Assembly (NCBI GenBank): GCA_020832965.1
Contig: JAJHRM010000058.1
Span: 1-11,858, forward strand
Direction of reading: 5' to 3'
Length of the DNA: 11,858 nucleotides
DNA from: Thermofilum sp.
GTDB lineage: Archaea > Thermoproteota > Thermoprotei > Thermofilales > Thermofilaceae
In this document: positions 1-7,145 of the stretch, in pieces
Numbering within the stretch: the stretch's first letter is position 1
Layout: each line of letters starts with the position of its first letter
Translations under genes and position numbers: made by a program
Notes under the pieces: generated by a model
Seen by the model: only the letters and a program-made list of their open reading frames with translations
Told to the model about the DNA's origin: nothing
The model's database searches: none

Positions 1-41
1 ACTATAACCCTGCGATAAGGCGAGGTAACGGGTGGCGCGCT

Positions 42-2003
42 CTATAGCTCCCAGGCTCTTCTTCTAAATCTTCGAGCCGAGAAGACGGCTAGGATTACGG
101 CTGCTACCAGAAGGTAGGCGGCTAGGATCCATGTGTTGTCATAGCGTAGGCTCTGAAGTGTCCTCTCGTACCCCCTAGCCTGTGCAACGACTTCAAGCGT
201 CGCCGGGAATGGGAGGATCAGGGGCTCAAAGGCGGCTATGCCTGAGGAGTTTGTGTAGAGGACGGCGCCCTCTTCCAGCAGCATGCTTCTGATTCTTAAT
301 GTGATGGTGGCGTTTGTGACGGGTGGGGTGGTTTTGATGATAAAAACTGGCTTGAAGAGATATTCGAGGCCACTGACCAGCACCTCTACTTTGAGAGGCC
401 TAGGCTTTACGGCTACGTTGCCCGAGTAGTATGATGGGAGGTAGCCATCTCTCGACGCGAAAGCCTCTATTGTCCAGTTGCCCACGTCATCCAGCACTAA
501 GCTTACTTTCCCGGCGCCCCTCAGGGTGAATGTGCGGGCTGTACCGTTAGGAGCAGTGATCATGAGCGTAGCTGTCGAGTCCCGGGGGGCGGTTGAGACA
601 TCGACGTGGAGAATGTCGTTGAAGAGGAGTTGGCGCGGGTGATCAATGCTCAGGGAGACCCTCCCCTTGATGCCTGTTGCAGGATAGATCCTGTAAGTGT
701 ATGAGAAGTCTGCCTTAACAGTCCCCGTGTAGAGCATGGTGATGAAGGTGGGCGTGTTGTTCCCAACTCCCTGTCCTAGACCCTTAATGACTGGAACGTA
801 CCCCGGCACAGGCGGCACAACGCCGACGAGCCTCCCGGGAAGCTGGGGTTCAACGGGGACCCAGCCGTACCCGGGGAAGAATACCTCAGCATACGCGTGC
901 AGGTCGCTGGATTCTCCACTTGGAGGCTTCAAGTCAAAGGCTGACACGACTCTTGCCGGGAGCCCTGCCGCTCTAGCAATTGCAACGTAGAGGCGTGCAA
1001 ACTGGAGGCATGTTCCCTGCCCTGAGTGAAGCGTCCAAAGTGCGCCGAGCTGCCATGTATCCGCGATCGACCCTAGCTCCGCGTTGTACCTTATCCTGCT
1101 AGACACGTAGTCAGCGATCCTCGCTGCGAGCTCGTTAACCGTGCCCGCGCCTTGCCGGAGCCTCCTAGCTATTGAAACTATTTCCGGCGCATTGCTCTCG
1201 ATGTATTGTGATTGCCCAAGGAACACTTTTACGTCCCCTGGCAAGCTATCTAGGGCACTTATGGGGATGGCTTCCCCCACAACTCTTACCCGCTGCAGCG
1301 CTGTCAGCCTGAAATTGACTATGAAAGCTTTGCTGCTCACCTTGATGTTCTCGTAGACAGCGTACCTGTTTCCCAGGGGGTCCGCTTCGATTCTGCTTGG
1401 CTTTGGGGAGGCTAGGGGGCCTGCTGGCTGCTGTAACTCTTCCGCCCAGGGGATGGCTATCCGGAGCTCCTTTAACTCTCCGGAACCCTTGAGGATTACT
1501 GTCCAGTTGAGTTCAACGATGTTTTCTCGGTCCACGAGTCCATTGTAGAAGAAGTTTTCCTCGGCTTGCTTGCTCGACTTGTCCGTCGATGCCTGGACAT
1601 TTGCAGTGTAGTATCCCCTTATCGCCGCTTCCGGGAGGCCATACGTGAATACGACCTCGAAGACTTGTGTGCCCACTTCCTCAAGTGTGAGGTTCCTGTA
1701 GTTTTCGTGTATTGCTACTCCTAAGGGATTTACAAGAGCTACTTTTAGCGCTATGACTCCGCCGTGTTTCTCCTGGGATTTTGCCCTTAGAGTTACCTTT
1801 ATTGACACGTTCTCTCCAGGATTAAAGGTCCTCTCAAGCCTCTGGTAAAAGGTCCCCGTGCTGGTGAGGGTGCCAATGCTGATTTTTAGCTCGAGGATTT
1901 CAACGCTGCTTGGCGAGGCTGGGACAGCTAGGCTGAGGAGCAAAGCTTGGGCAAGCATCAGGAGTGCGAGGATTTTGCAGAGTAAGTTTTCCGTGCCCCT
2001 CAT
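42..2003 (-). CDS. Secreted, membrane-anchored transglutaminase-like protein
   Basis: Probable cell-surface protein of 653 residues with a transglutaminase/protease-like core. A hydrophobic signal segment lies at about residues 7-30 and a single C-terminal membrane helix at about 625-642, followed by a basic tail (RRFRRR), so the bulk should face outside. Beta-rich domains flank the core at about 35-250 and 430-620. The core, about 285-390, shows the family pattern: Cys332 in GQGTCLQFARL, then GLPARVV, His369 in DLHAYAEVFFPGYGW, and GWVPVEP. Glu385 occupies the usual catalytic Asp position; Glu there is also common in the GYGWVPFEP subgroup, so activity is not excluded. Several N-glycosylation sequons (e.g. 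residues 65, 104, 166, 486) fit an exposed archaeal protein. The ATG overlaps the stop of the upstream phosphodiesterase gene as ATGA, so the two are cotranscribed. The substrate is unknown; protein crosslinking, peptide hydrolysis or a structural role are all possible. Confidence 0.85.
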   Translation of the reverse strand: MRGTENLLCKILALLMLAQALLLSLAVPASPSSVEILELKISIGTLTSTGTFYQRLERTFNPGENVSIKVTLRAKSQEKHGGVIALKVALVNPLGVAIHENYRNLTLEEVGTQVFEVVFTYGLPEAAIRGYYTANVQASTDKSSKQAEENFFYNGLVDRENIVELNWTVILKGSGELKELRIAIPWAEELQQPAGPLASPKPSRIEADPLGNRYAVYENIKVSSKAFIVNFRLTALQRVRVVGEAIPISALDSLPGDVKVFLGQSQYIESNAPEIVSIARRLRQGAGTVNELAARIADYVSSRIRYNAELGSIADTWQLGALWTLHSGQGTCLQFARLYVAIARAAGLPARVVSAFDLKPPSGESSDLHAYAEVFFPGYGWVPVEPQLPGRLVGVVPPVPGYVPVIKGLGQGVGNNTPTFITMLYTGTVKADFSYTYRIYPATGIKGRVSLSIDHPRQLLFNDILHVDVSTAPRDSTATLMITAPNGTARTFTLRGAGKVSLVLDDVGNWTIEAFASRDGYLPSYYSGNVAVKPRPLKVEVLVSGLEYLFKPVFIIKTTPPVTNATITLRIRSMLLEEGAVLYTNSSGIAAFEPLILPFPATLEVVAQARGYERTLQSLRYDNTWILAAYLLVAAVILAVFSARRFRRRAWEL

Positions 2004-2704
2004 AGACGCCTCTTAAAAGCAACGGGCTTCAGGTTGCAGGGGTTATTGGTTCCGATGCCCTCAATACCCATGTCGTAGAGTTTCTCAGCGATCTTGGGGT
2101 CGTCTACGGTCCAGGTTATTATCTTGTACCCCCTGGTTTTTATCTTTGATACAAGTTCCCGGTCGAGAACCTCGTAGTAGGGCAGGATTGCCTCAGCCTT
2201 AAGGCTACTCGCTATCTCCAGGTACTCGTCATCCCATTCTTCCAGCAGAACCCCCACACCTACGCTCTGGTTCAGCTCTCTGACTCGTCTCAGGGCTTCG
2301 GGGATGAAAGAGGTTACTATTGCGTCGTCAACCATGTCGAGTTCTCGTAGTGCGTCTACGACCTCCCTCTCGGCTCCCACCACCTTCAGCTCTATGTCTA
2401 CACTGAGTCTCCCCTTTGCCAGCGCGAGGACTTCGCGGAGGGTTGGTATGCGTGCTTTTCCCTGTATGCTTACACGTAGCAGCTCTGGGTACGTGGCTTC
2501 GCTCACCTTTAGCTCTGCATTCGCAACTCTTCTAAGGTCCTCGTCGTGGGAAATCACAGGTATCCCGTCCCTGCTAAGCCTAACGTCGAACTCAATGCCC
2601 GTGGCACCGCACTCCAGTGCTTTCAGAAAGGAGGGTAGGGTGTTTTCCGGCTCTAATGCTGGTGCCCCCCTGTGCCCCATTAGAAGGAAGTTTTTCCCAG
2701 GCAT
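2000..2704 (-). CDS. Glycerophosphodiester phosphodiesterase (GDPD family)
   Basis: Predicted to hydrolyse glycerophosphodiesters to glycerol phosphate and an alcohol, probably in the cytoplasm because no signal peptide is present. At 234 residues it is a compact TIM-barrel family member. Visible motifs are GHRGA with His11, GIEFDVRLSRDG with Glu38 and Asp40 (metal ligands), SHDEDL with the second catalytic His53, and DIELK with Glu105 and Lys107. The C-terminal IITWTVDDP and GIGTNNP strands are also typical. The start is the ATG at 2704: a TATA octamer is centred 26 bases upstream, so the mRNA is probably leaderless. It is the first gene of a pair with the surface transglutaminase-like gene. 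Archaeal lipids are ether-linked, so the physiological substrate may be a deacylated foreign phospholipid or a headgroup diester of the cell's own lipids; this is inference. Confidence 0.92.
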   Translation of the reverse strand: MPGKNFLLMGHRGAPALEPENTLPSFLKALECGATGIEFDVRLSRDGIPVISHDEDLRRVANAELKVSEATYPELLRVSIQGKARIPTLREVLALAKGRLSVDIELKVVGAEREVVDALRELDMVDDAIVTSFIPEALRRVRELNQSVGVGVLLEEWDDEYLEIASSLKAEAILPYYEVLDRELVSKIKTRGYKIITWTVDDPKIAEKLYDMGIEGIGTNNPCNLKPVAFKRRL

Positions 2705-2725
2705 AAGTTAGGACATGCAGAAAGA

Positions 2726-2733
2726 TATATAAA
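2726..2733. promoter_or_regulatory. Shared bidirectional TATA box between divergent genes
   Basis: The octamer TATATAAA (plus strand) is centred at 2729.5, exactly midway between the minus-strand ATG (2704) and the plus-strand GTG (2755). Each lies about 25-26 bases from the centre, the archaeal TATA-to-start distance. Purine-rich BRE-like bases flank both sides (GAAAG on plus, AAAGGA on minus). Both transcripts would be leaderless or nearly so. Confidence 0.6.
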
Positions 2734-2754
2734 TCCTTTAACCTGCAAACTTTC

Positions 2755-3126
2755 GTGGTAGCGATGTCGTACATTCCGAGGGCTCTTCTCAGGAGGATCT
2801 ATGTGAGGGGGAGCATGAGGGTCGAGGCTGGGGCTCTCTCGTTTAAACTCAGGAACAACCTGGCCACAGCCACTGTTAATGCGCCGCTTAAATTAAGGAT
2901 CGACGATGTGGATATTGATCCTGCGCAGGTAACGATCTCTGCAGGTGGTAGAACCATTAAGTCCTCGGATATTTCGGAGACTAGCACGTTCGAAATCCCC
3001 GTAGGCACCGAGGTTGAAGTAAGGGTTCCGGGAAACTTTCCGCCAGGTAGGCATAAGGTGGTTGTGGAGGTTTCGGTTAAGGGCTATGGGAAGGGGGTCC
3101 TGGACATCGAGGATGAGGCAAAATAA
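2755..3126 (+). CDS. Uncharacterised 123-residue protein, probable beta-sandwich
   Basis: I do not recognise a named family. The protein is short and soluble, with no signal peptide or membrane helix. It starts with a basic segment (PRALLRRIYVRGS) followed by alternating strands rich in Val, Ile and Thr, such as LATATVNAPLKLRIDDVDID, and ends with HKVVVEVSVKGYGKGVLDIE, which suggests an all-beta fold. Two starts are possible: GTG at 2755, about 25 bases from the TATA centre and so leaderless, or ATG at 2764 with a leader of a few bases. I kept the GTG because it fits the TATA spacing; the ATG (MSYIPRAL) reads equally well as an N terminus. It is transcribed alone, divergently from the phosphodiesterase operon and convergently with the ABC ATPase gene, 40 bases from its end. 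Confidence 0.75.
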   Translation: MVAMSYIPRALLRRIYVRGSMRVEAGALSFKLRNNLATATVNAPLKLRIDDVDIDPAQVTISAGGRTIKSSDISETSTFEIPVGTEVEVRVPGNFPPGRHKVVVEVSVKGYGKGVLDIEDEAK

Positions 3127-3130
3127 TTCA

Positions 3131-3168
3131 AACGTTTTTATACCGTGAAGTTCCTTTAACTCTCTCTT
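3131..3168 (+). terminator. Probable pyrimidine-rich terminator of the 2755-3126 gene
   Basis: The 40-base gap between the convergent genes reads on the plus strand as a short T run (CGTTTTTA at about 3133-3140) and then a pyrimidine-rich tract (CTTTAACTCTCTCTTA). This resembles the U-rich terminators of archaea. No hairpin is needed or seen. Confidence 0.4.
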
Positions 3169-4258
3169 ATATTATCGCCTTCCCCGTCGCCTTGTCGAAG
3201 ATGTGGATGTATTGGTGCTGGAAGCCTATGTAGATTTTGTCTCCCGGTGCTGCCTCAAAGTGTCCTGGGTACTTCGCCTTCATAATTACGTCTCCATGCT
3301 TGAAGTCTATTATGGTTTCAGAGCCTAGCGGCTCTGTCACGAAGACTTCCACCTGGTAGCTGTTTGGGAACTCCCTCCTATCCACGACTACGTGCTCGGG
3401 GCGGATCCCGAAGATGACCTCGGACGGTGTTCCCGCCTTTGCTAGGATTTCGGAGATTTCCTTGGGCAGCTTCACCTTGAATACTCCTGTGTCCAGGAAC
3501 ACCTCCTCGCCTTGAACAGTGACTGAGGCGTCGATGAAGTTCATTGCTGGGGCACCTATGAACCCGGCCACAAAGGTGTTTGCTGGCTTAAAGTACAGCT
3601 CTGCGGGGTCTGCGAGCTGCATGATCTTCCCCTCGTTCATGACTGCTACTCTGTCTGCCATGGTCATTGCTTCCGCTTGGTCGTGCGTGACGTAGATGGT
3701 TGTGATCCCGAGCTCCCTCTGGAGCCTCTTAAGCTCTGCCCGCATATACACCCTGAGCTTAGCATCCAGGTTGCTCAGAGGCTCATCCATCAGGAAGACC
3801 TGCGGCTGCCTTACGAGCGCCCTCCCCAGAGCGACTCTCTGCTGCTGGCCACCGCTCAGCTGCCTAGGATACCGGTCCATCAGCTCCTCTATCCTGAGGA
3901 GCTTCGCAACCTCCCTAACCCTCTTGTCCACCTCCTCCCTCGGGAGCTTCCTGATCCTGAGCGGGAAAGCGAGGTTATCGTAAACCTTCATGTGGGGGTA
4001 TAGCGCGTAGTTCTGGAACACCATTGCGACATCCCTGTCCTTGGGTGGGAGGTCGTTTACAAGCCTGTCTCCGATGTAGATCTCTCCCCCGTCGGGGGTT
4101 TCCAGCCCGGCTATCAGCCTGAGTGTGGTTGTCTTGCCGCAGCCGCTGGGGCCTAGAAGTACGAGGAACTCTCCATCCCTTGCCTCAAAGGAGACCCTGT
4201 CAACAGCTACGACTTTCCCAAACCTCTTTACCAGCTCTTTAGCTATAACCTTCGCCAA
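3167..4258 (-). CDS. ABC transporter ATP-binding protein, CUT1 sugar type (MalK/UgpC/MsmX-like)
   Basis: ATPase subunit that powers a carbohydrate importer at the cytoplasmic face of the membrane. Numbered from the TTG at 4258 (363 residues), it shows Walker A GPSGCGKT at 36-43, the Q-loop Gln82, the signature LSGGQQQRV from 134, Walker B VFLMDEP at 154-160 and the H-loop VTHD with His192. The C-terminal third carries the TOBE/OB regulatory domain typical of CUT1 ATPases, with GIRPEHV at about 284-290. The open frame extends to an ATG at 4318, but that start would lie upstream of the TATA-like CTTTATAGG at 4292-4300. The TTG has GGTG (4267-4270) 8 bases upstream and gives the usual N terminus MAKVIAKELVKRFG. 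It is transcribed separately from the permease genes and is markedly GC-richer than they are, so it may serve more than one transporter (inference). Confidence 0.93.
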   Translation of the reverse strand: MAKVIAKELVKRFGKVVAVDRVSFEARDGEFLVLLGPSGCGKTTTLRLIAGLETPDGGEIYIGDRLVNDLPPKDRDVAMVFQNYALYPHMKVYDNLAFPLRIRKLPREEVDKRVREVAKLLRIEELMDRYPRQLSGGQQQRVALGRALVRQPQVFLMDEPLSNLDAKLRVYMRAELKRLQRELGITTIYVTHDQAEAMTMADRVAVMNEGKIMQLADPAELYFKPANTFVAGFIGAPAMNFIDASVTVQGEEVFLDTGVFKVKLPKEISEILAKAGTPSEVIFGIRPEHVVVDRREFPNSYQVEVFVTEPLGSETIIDFKHGDVIMKAKYPGHFEAAPGDKIYIGFQHQYIHIFDKATGKAII

Positions 4259-4291
4259 AACGCCTGCACCCTTTCTTTCTGGCACACAAAC

Positions 4292-4300
4292 CCTATAAAG
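4292..4300 (-). promoter_or_regulatory. TATA-like element of the ABC ATPase gene
   Basis: On the minus strand CTTTATAGG is centred near 4296, which predicts a transcript start near 4270. That leaves about 12 bases of leader containing a GGTG ribosome binding site before the TTG at 4258. It implies that the ATPase gene has its own promoter and does not rely on the upstream permease operon. Confidence 0.45.
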
Positions 4301-4357
4301 CTTGCGCCAAAATATCATTTATTAACATAAAGTCTTTCTTCAATGAAATATTCAATT

Positions 4358-4715
4358 TCAACTTTTTGGAGTTAGCCAGACTCCGTTGTCAGCACTCATT
4401 CCTAGAGCTTCCATTCCTAGCTTCTCTAGTCCTAGGAATTGCGCAGAAAGTAAAGGAACAAACATATATGCAAACCCTGAAAGCAGAGTTGTAATCATAA
4501 GTCCTCTTAATCCGCCGAATTTATTCCCAACTATTCCCGTAAAGGCTTCAACAAAGAAAATGTAGATAGCATTTGGTAATAACGACAAAAGGAGTCCTGG
4601 TTATCATTTGTATAAAAGTTGAGGCTAATACAGCTACTAGCATCACTATGACACCAAACATCAAGGCTGTCGGTGCAAAGGGATAAATTGTGGGGCAGTT
4701 TAGACCACGCGTCAT
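4358..4715 (-). pseudogene. Truncated, frameshifted UlaA-type PTS EIIC permease fragment
   Basis: On the minus strand an open frame from an ATG at 4715, one base after the permease stop codon, reads MTRGLNCPTIYPFAPTALMF and then a hydrophobic helix ending FIQMI. This matches the NCP/DCP-xIYPxAPTA region of UlaA/SgaT ascorbate-type EIIC proteins. One extra base near 4601 then shifts the frame. After the shift the reading PGLLLSLLPNAIYIFF, GIVGNKFGGLRG and ADNGVWLTP continues the same family pattern (compare IPGxxPxFF and GVFxNxxGGxRG). The fragment stops at 4358. It lacks most of the N-terminal part of the protein and the extreme C terminus, so roughly the last quarter to third remains. Base composition matches the AT-rich operon upstream. 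The downstream half alone could be miscalled as a 76-residue hypothetical protein from a TTG at 4588. Assignment is from remembered family motifs, without a search. Confidence 0.75.
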
Positions 4716-4716
4716 A

Positions 4717-5541
4717 TCATCGCACACCCATGGTTAGCCCCTTTATTATATAGTCCTTAAATGATATTACTATAATTATGGGTAGTAGAATAGCAGCAGT
4801 TGTAACGGCAGCTAACTCACCATATTGCACTCCAAAAGACCTGATGAACAACCCTGCTCCCACGGTTATTGGTGTAGCATTAACTGATGATAATATGAGT
4901 GCAATCAAATACTCGTTCCAAGAGAACACAAAATTTATGAATGAAACTGCAATGACTGCTGGGGTAAGTAATGGTATCGTTATATGTTTTAGCACTTCTA
5001 GCGTTCCACATCCGTCAATCATAGCTGCTTCTTCGACTTCCCTTGGTATCTCATCAATCATCCCTACCAGTATAGGAAAGGTAATTGGGAGGTTCAATAA
5101 TACATGGGCAATAGCAATCCCTGGGATTGTATCTCTTAAGCCTAATACTGAAAACATGATGTAAAATGGTATAGTAAAGAGTATTGGCGGAAAGAACCTC
5201 AGGCTGATAATCTGCAACATGATTTTTTCCATCCTATACCTAGAAACAGCATATGCTGAAGTTATGCTTACGCCAAGGTTTATCAAAGTTGATAAAGAAG
5301 CTATGAAAATGGAATTCATGAAATATTTATCAAAGTGGTAGCCACCTGTCGCAAATGCCTTTATGAAATGATCCAGGACTGGTGTAAATATAAGTTTCGG
5401 TGGAAGGCTTACAATGTCAATATCACTTTTAAAGGCTAACATAATTGTGTTAATTAGCGGGAACAGAAAGACAAATGTTACAATCACAAGGGCTAACCAA
5501 TACAATATGGATAGTGCCATGACCTTTATTTTTCTGCTCAC
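4717..5541 (-). CDS. ABC sugar transporter permease, MalG/UgpE-like
   Basis: Second inner-membrane subunit of a CUT1 carbohydrate importer, with about six membrane helices; the first lies at about residues 10-30. The EAA loop that contacts the ATPase is intact: EVEEAAMIDGCGTLEVLKHI followed by TIPLLTP, at about 168-193. The following helix carries FVFSWNEYLIAL and the C terminus ends KGLTMGVR, both typical of MalG-type permeases. The frame is open to a GTG at 5550, but I prefer the GTG at 5541 (MSRKIKVM). It overlaps the MalF-like stop as GTGA, the same junction used one gene upstream, and it has GGTG repeats just before it. The gene is translationally coupled in the operon and its stop is immediately followed by the PTS permease remnant. 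Confidence 0.92.
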   Translation of the reverse strand: MSRKIKVMALSILYWLALVIVTFVFLFPLINTIMLAFKSDIDIVSLPPKLIFTPVLDHFIKAFATGGYHFDKYFMNSIFIASLSTLINLGVSITSAYAVSRYRMEKIMLQIISLRFFPPILFTIPFYIMFSVLGLRDTIPGIAIAHVLLNLPITFPILVGMIDEIPREVEEAAMIDGCGTLEVLKHITIPLLTPAVIAVSFINFVFSWNEYLIALILSSVNATPITVGAGLFIRSFGVQYGELAAVTTAAILLPIIIVISFKDYIIKGLTMGVR

Positions 5542-6419
5542 TTCACCCACCTTCTCCTAGTATAAATTATTGTCAATGAGAGTGGAATAATTAATGTGAA
5601 GAATCCAATTAACGAGGCTGCTGCGCCTAATCCAAAGTTTCCCTTTACAAAGGCTAACTCATAAACTTTGATACTATAAGACGTAGTAAGTGAGCCCGGT
5701 CCTCCTCCCGTTAGTGTGTAGATAATATCAAATGTATTGAACGCGTCAGCAAATCGAATAACAGCGAGAACTCCCAGCATAGGTTTAAGATATGGCAGCG
5801 TTATGTGCCTGAAGATAACCCAGCTTGTTGCACCATCAACTAACGCCGCATCTGTATACTCTCGTGGAAGAGATCTTAAATCAGTGTATATAAATAGAAA
5901 AATAAATGGCACCCAGTGAACCATGTCAAGAAAAATTAATGTGGGAAATACCCAATCTTTACTTAAAGGAGAAATATGCACGTTAAATACCCCTGCAAAT
6001 AAGTTAACTAAGTAAGTTGCCGTGCCAATTTCTTCATTAAATAATAATCTTCCTATAACGCCGAACATGGCGCTTGATGTTATCATCGGTAGAAGAAGAA
6101 GCATTAAAAAGATACTTTTGCCTCTAAAGTCTCTTTTGAACATTAGAGCTAATATAAGGCCAAAGGATAATTCTATAGTAGTTGCCACTATTGCAAATTT
6201 GAAACTAAAGATTAACGAATTCGCTAAATCCACAACAGGGTTTAATGCTTTTATAAAGTTTTCAATGCCGCAGAATGTTGGAGACTCCATGTGCGTAAAT
6301 GTGACTTTATGAAACGCAAGATACCATAGGTATATCGTTGGAAAAATGATAAATGCTGTTAAAAATACAACTAGTGGTAATGAGAGTAGGTGCTTTCTTT
6401 GAATCTTCAAGGTGTTCAC
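5538..6419 (-). CDS. ABC sugar transporter permease, MalF/UgpA-like
   Basis: First membrane subunit of the CUT1 importer: 293 residues with about six helices, the first at about 12-35. The EAA loop is visible as EYTDAALVDGATSWVIFRHI then TLPYLKP (residues 187-212). The later segment IIYTLTGGGPGSLTTSYSIK (about 232-251) is the hallmark of MalF/UgpA-type subunits. It lacks the large periplasmic P2 domain of enteric MalF, as is usual for this short type. The GTG start overlaps the nanE stop codon as GTGA, so translation is probably coupled. With the MalG-like partner it should form the transport channel. Substrate specificity cannot be read from the permease; the neighbouring nanE and kinase genes point to an N-acetylated amino sugar. 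Confidence 0.92.
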   Translation of the reverse strand: MNTLKIQRKHLLSLPLVVFLTAFIIFPTIYLWYLAFHKVTFTHMESPTFCGIENFIKALNPVVDLANSLIFSFKFAIVATTIELSFGLILALMFKRDFRGKSIFLMLLLLPMITSSAMFGVIGRLLFNEEIGTATYLVNLFAGVFNVHISPLSKDWVFPTLIFLDMVHWVPFIFLFIYTDLRSLPREYTDAALVDGATSWVIFRHITLPYLKPMLGVLAVIRFADAFNTFDIIYTLTGGGPGSLTTSYSIKVYELAFVKGNFGLGAAASLIGFFTLIIPLSLTIIYTRRRWVK

Positions 6420-7132
6420 CTATAACAGGCTTTTGACATTTCTTCAACAAACCTCTTCGTGATCCTTCTTACATTTACTATCATATTGCCAACAACAACA
6501 GCATATGCTCCTAGCTCTAAGGCTCTTCTAGCTAGTTCAGGCGTATCATAATGCCCCTCCGCAACAATAGGTACGTCTAACTCGTTTGCAAGTTTGGAGA
6601 CTAATTCGAGATCAGGCCTTGGTCTGTTCAGCGTATACGGTGTATATCCCGATAGTGTGGTTGAAATAAGGTCCGCTCCGCTCTCAGCGGCTTTAACCCC
6701 CTCCTCATAGGTGGAGACGTCTGCCATCACTGGCACACCTAATTCTTCTTTAACTTTTTTAATTAATTCAGAGGTAGATAAATTATTCGGTCTAGGTCTC
6801 TCCGTAGCATCCAATGCAACTATATCTGCGCCTGCTCTAACTATTTCTTTGGCAGCTTCTAAGGTTGGAGTAATCCTAACATCGTATCCTGGGATATCAA
6901 TTTTATATATGCCAATAATTGGAACATCAACGACTCTTCTTATTGCCGCTATGTCAAGTGGACCGTCAGCTCTAATACCTTTAGCCCCACCATTAACAGC
7001 AGCTACAGCAAATGCCGCTGCTATTGCTGGACCTTGTGCGGGATTAAGTACATCCCTGTAACCCCTTTCATCTGTTACCTGAACTGAGACTATTAAAGCA
7101 TTTTTAAGTGATTTTATCTTTTCAGCTTTCAT
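6416..7132 (-). CDS. nanE: N-acetylmannosamine-6-phosphate 2-epimerase
   Basis: Predicted to interconvert ManNAc-6-phosphate and GlcNAc-6-phosphate in the cytoplasm, the step that feeds ManNAc or sialic-acid-derived sugar into amino-sugar catabolism. The 238-residue TIM barrel has the family's usual length. Motifs visible in order are ALIVSVQ (12-18), GGAKGIRADG (48-57), IIGIYKID with the catalytic-type Lys77, IVALDATERPRP (104-115), VMADVSTYEEG (135-145), ISTTLSGYT (156-164), IVAEGHYDTP with Glu192, and GAYAVVVGNMI (208-218) at the phosphate-binding end. The ATG has GGTGA (7139-7143) 6 bases upstream. It lies 13 bases after the ROK kinase gene and overlaps the MalF-like gene by four bases. 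No sialate aldolase (nanA) gene is in the window, so ManNAc itself or a ManNAc-containing glycan is the more direct substrate (inference). Confidence 0.93.
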   Translation of the reverse strand: MKAEKIKSLKNALIVSVQVTDERGYRDVLNPAQGPAIAAAFAVAAVNGGAKGIRADGPLDIAAIRRVVDVPIIGIYKIDIPGYDVRITPTLEAAKEIVRAGADIVALDATERPRPNNLSTSELIKKVKEELGVPVMADVSTYEEGVKAAESGADLISTTLSGYTPYTLNRPRPDLELVSKLANELDVPIVAEGHYDTPELARRALELGAYAVVVGNMIVNVRRITKRFVEEMSKACYR

Positions 7133-7145
7133 TAGGCTTCACCCC

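Noticed and set aside
1..47. Possible end of a plus-strand gene (open frame ending TAG at 45-47)
   Set aside because: Only about 14 codons are visible with no recognisable motif; too short to support.
780..860. Loss of the transglutaminase catalytic Asp (Glu385) as evidence of an inactive protein
   Set aside because: Glu at this position is common in the GYGWVPFEP subgroup of transglutaminase-like proteins, so it does not by itself indicate inactivity.
2304..2711. 135-codon plus-strand frame
   Set aside because: Antisense shadow of the phosphodiesterase gene, which has all its catalytic motifs.
4358..4588. Stand-alone 76-residue membrane protein
   Set aside because: Its upstream continuation in another frame carries the preceding part of the same PTS EIIC family, so it is half of a broken gene and not an independent small protein.
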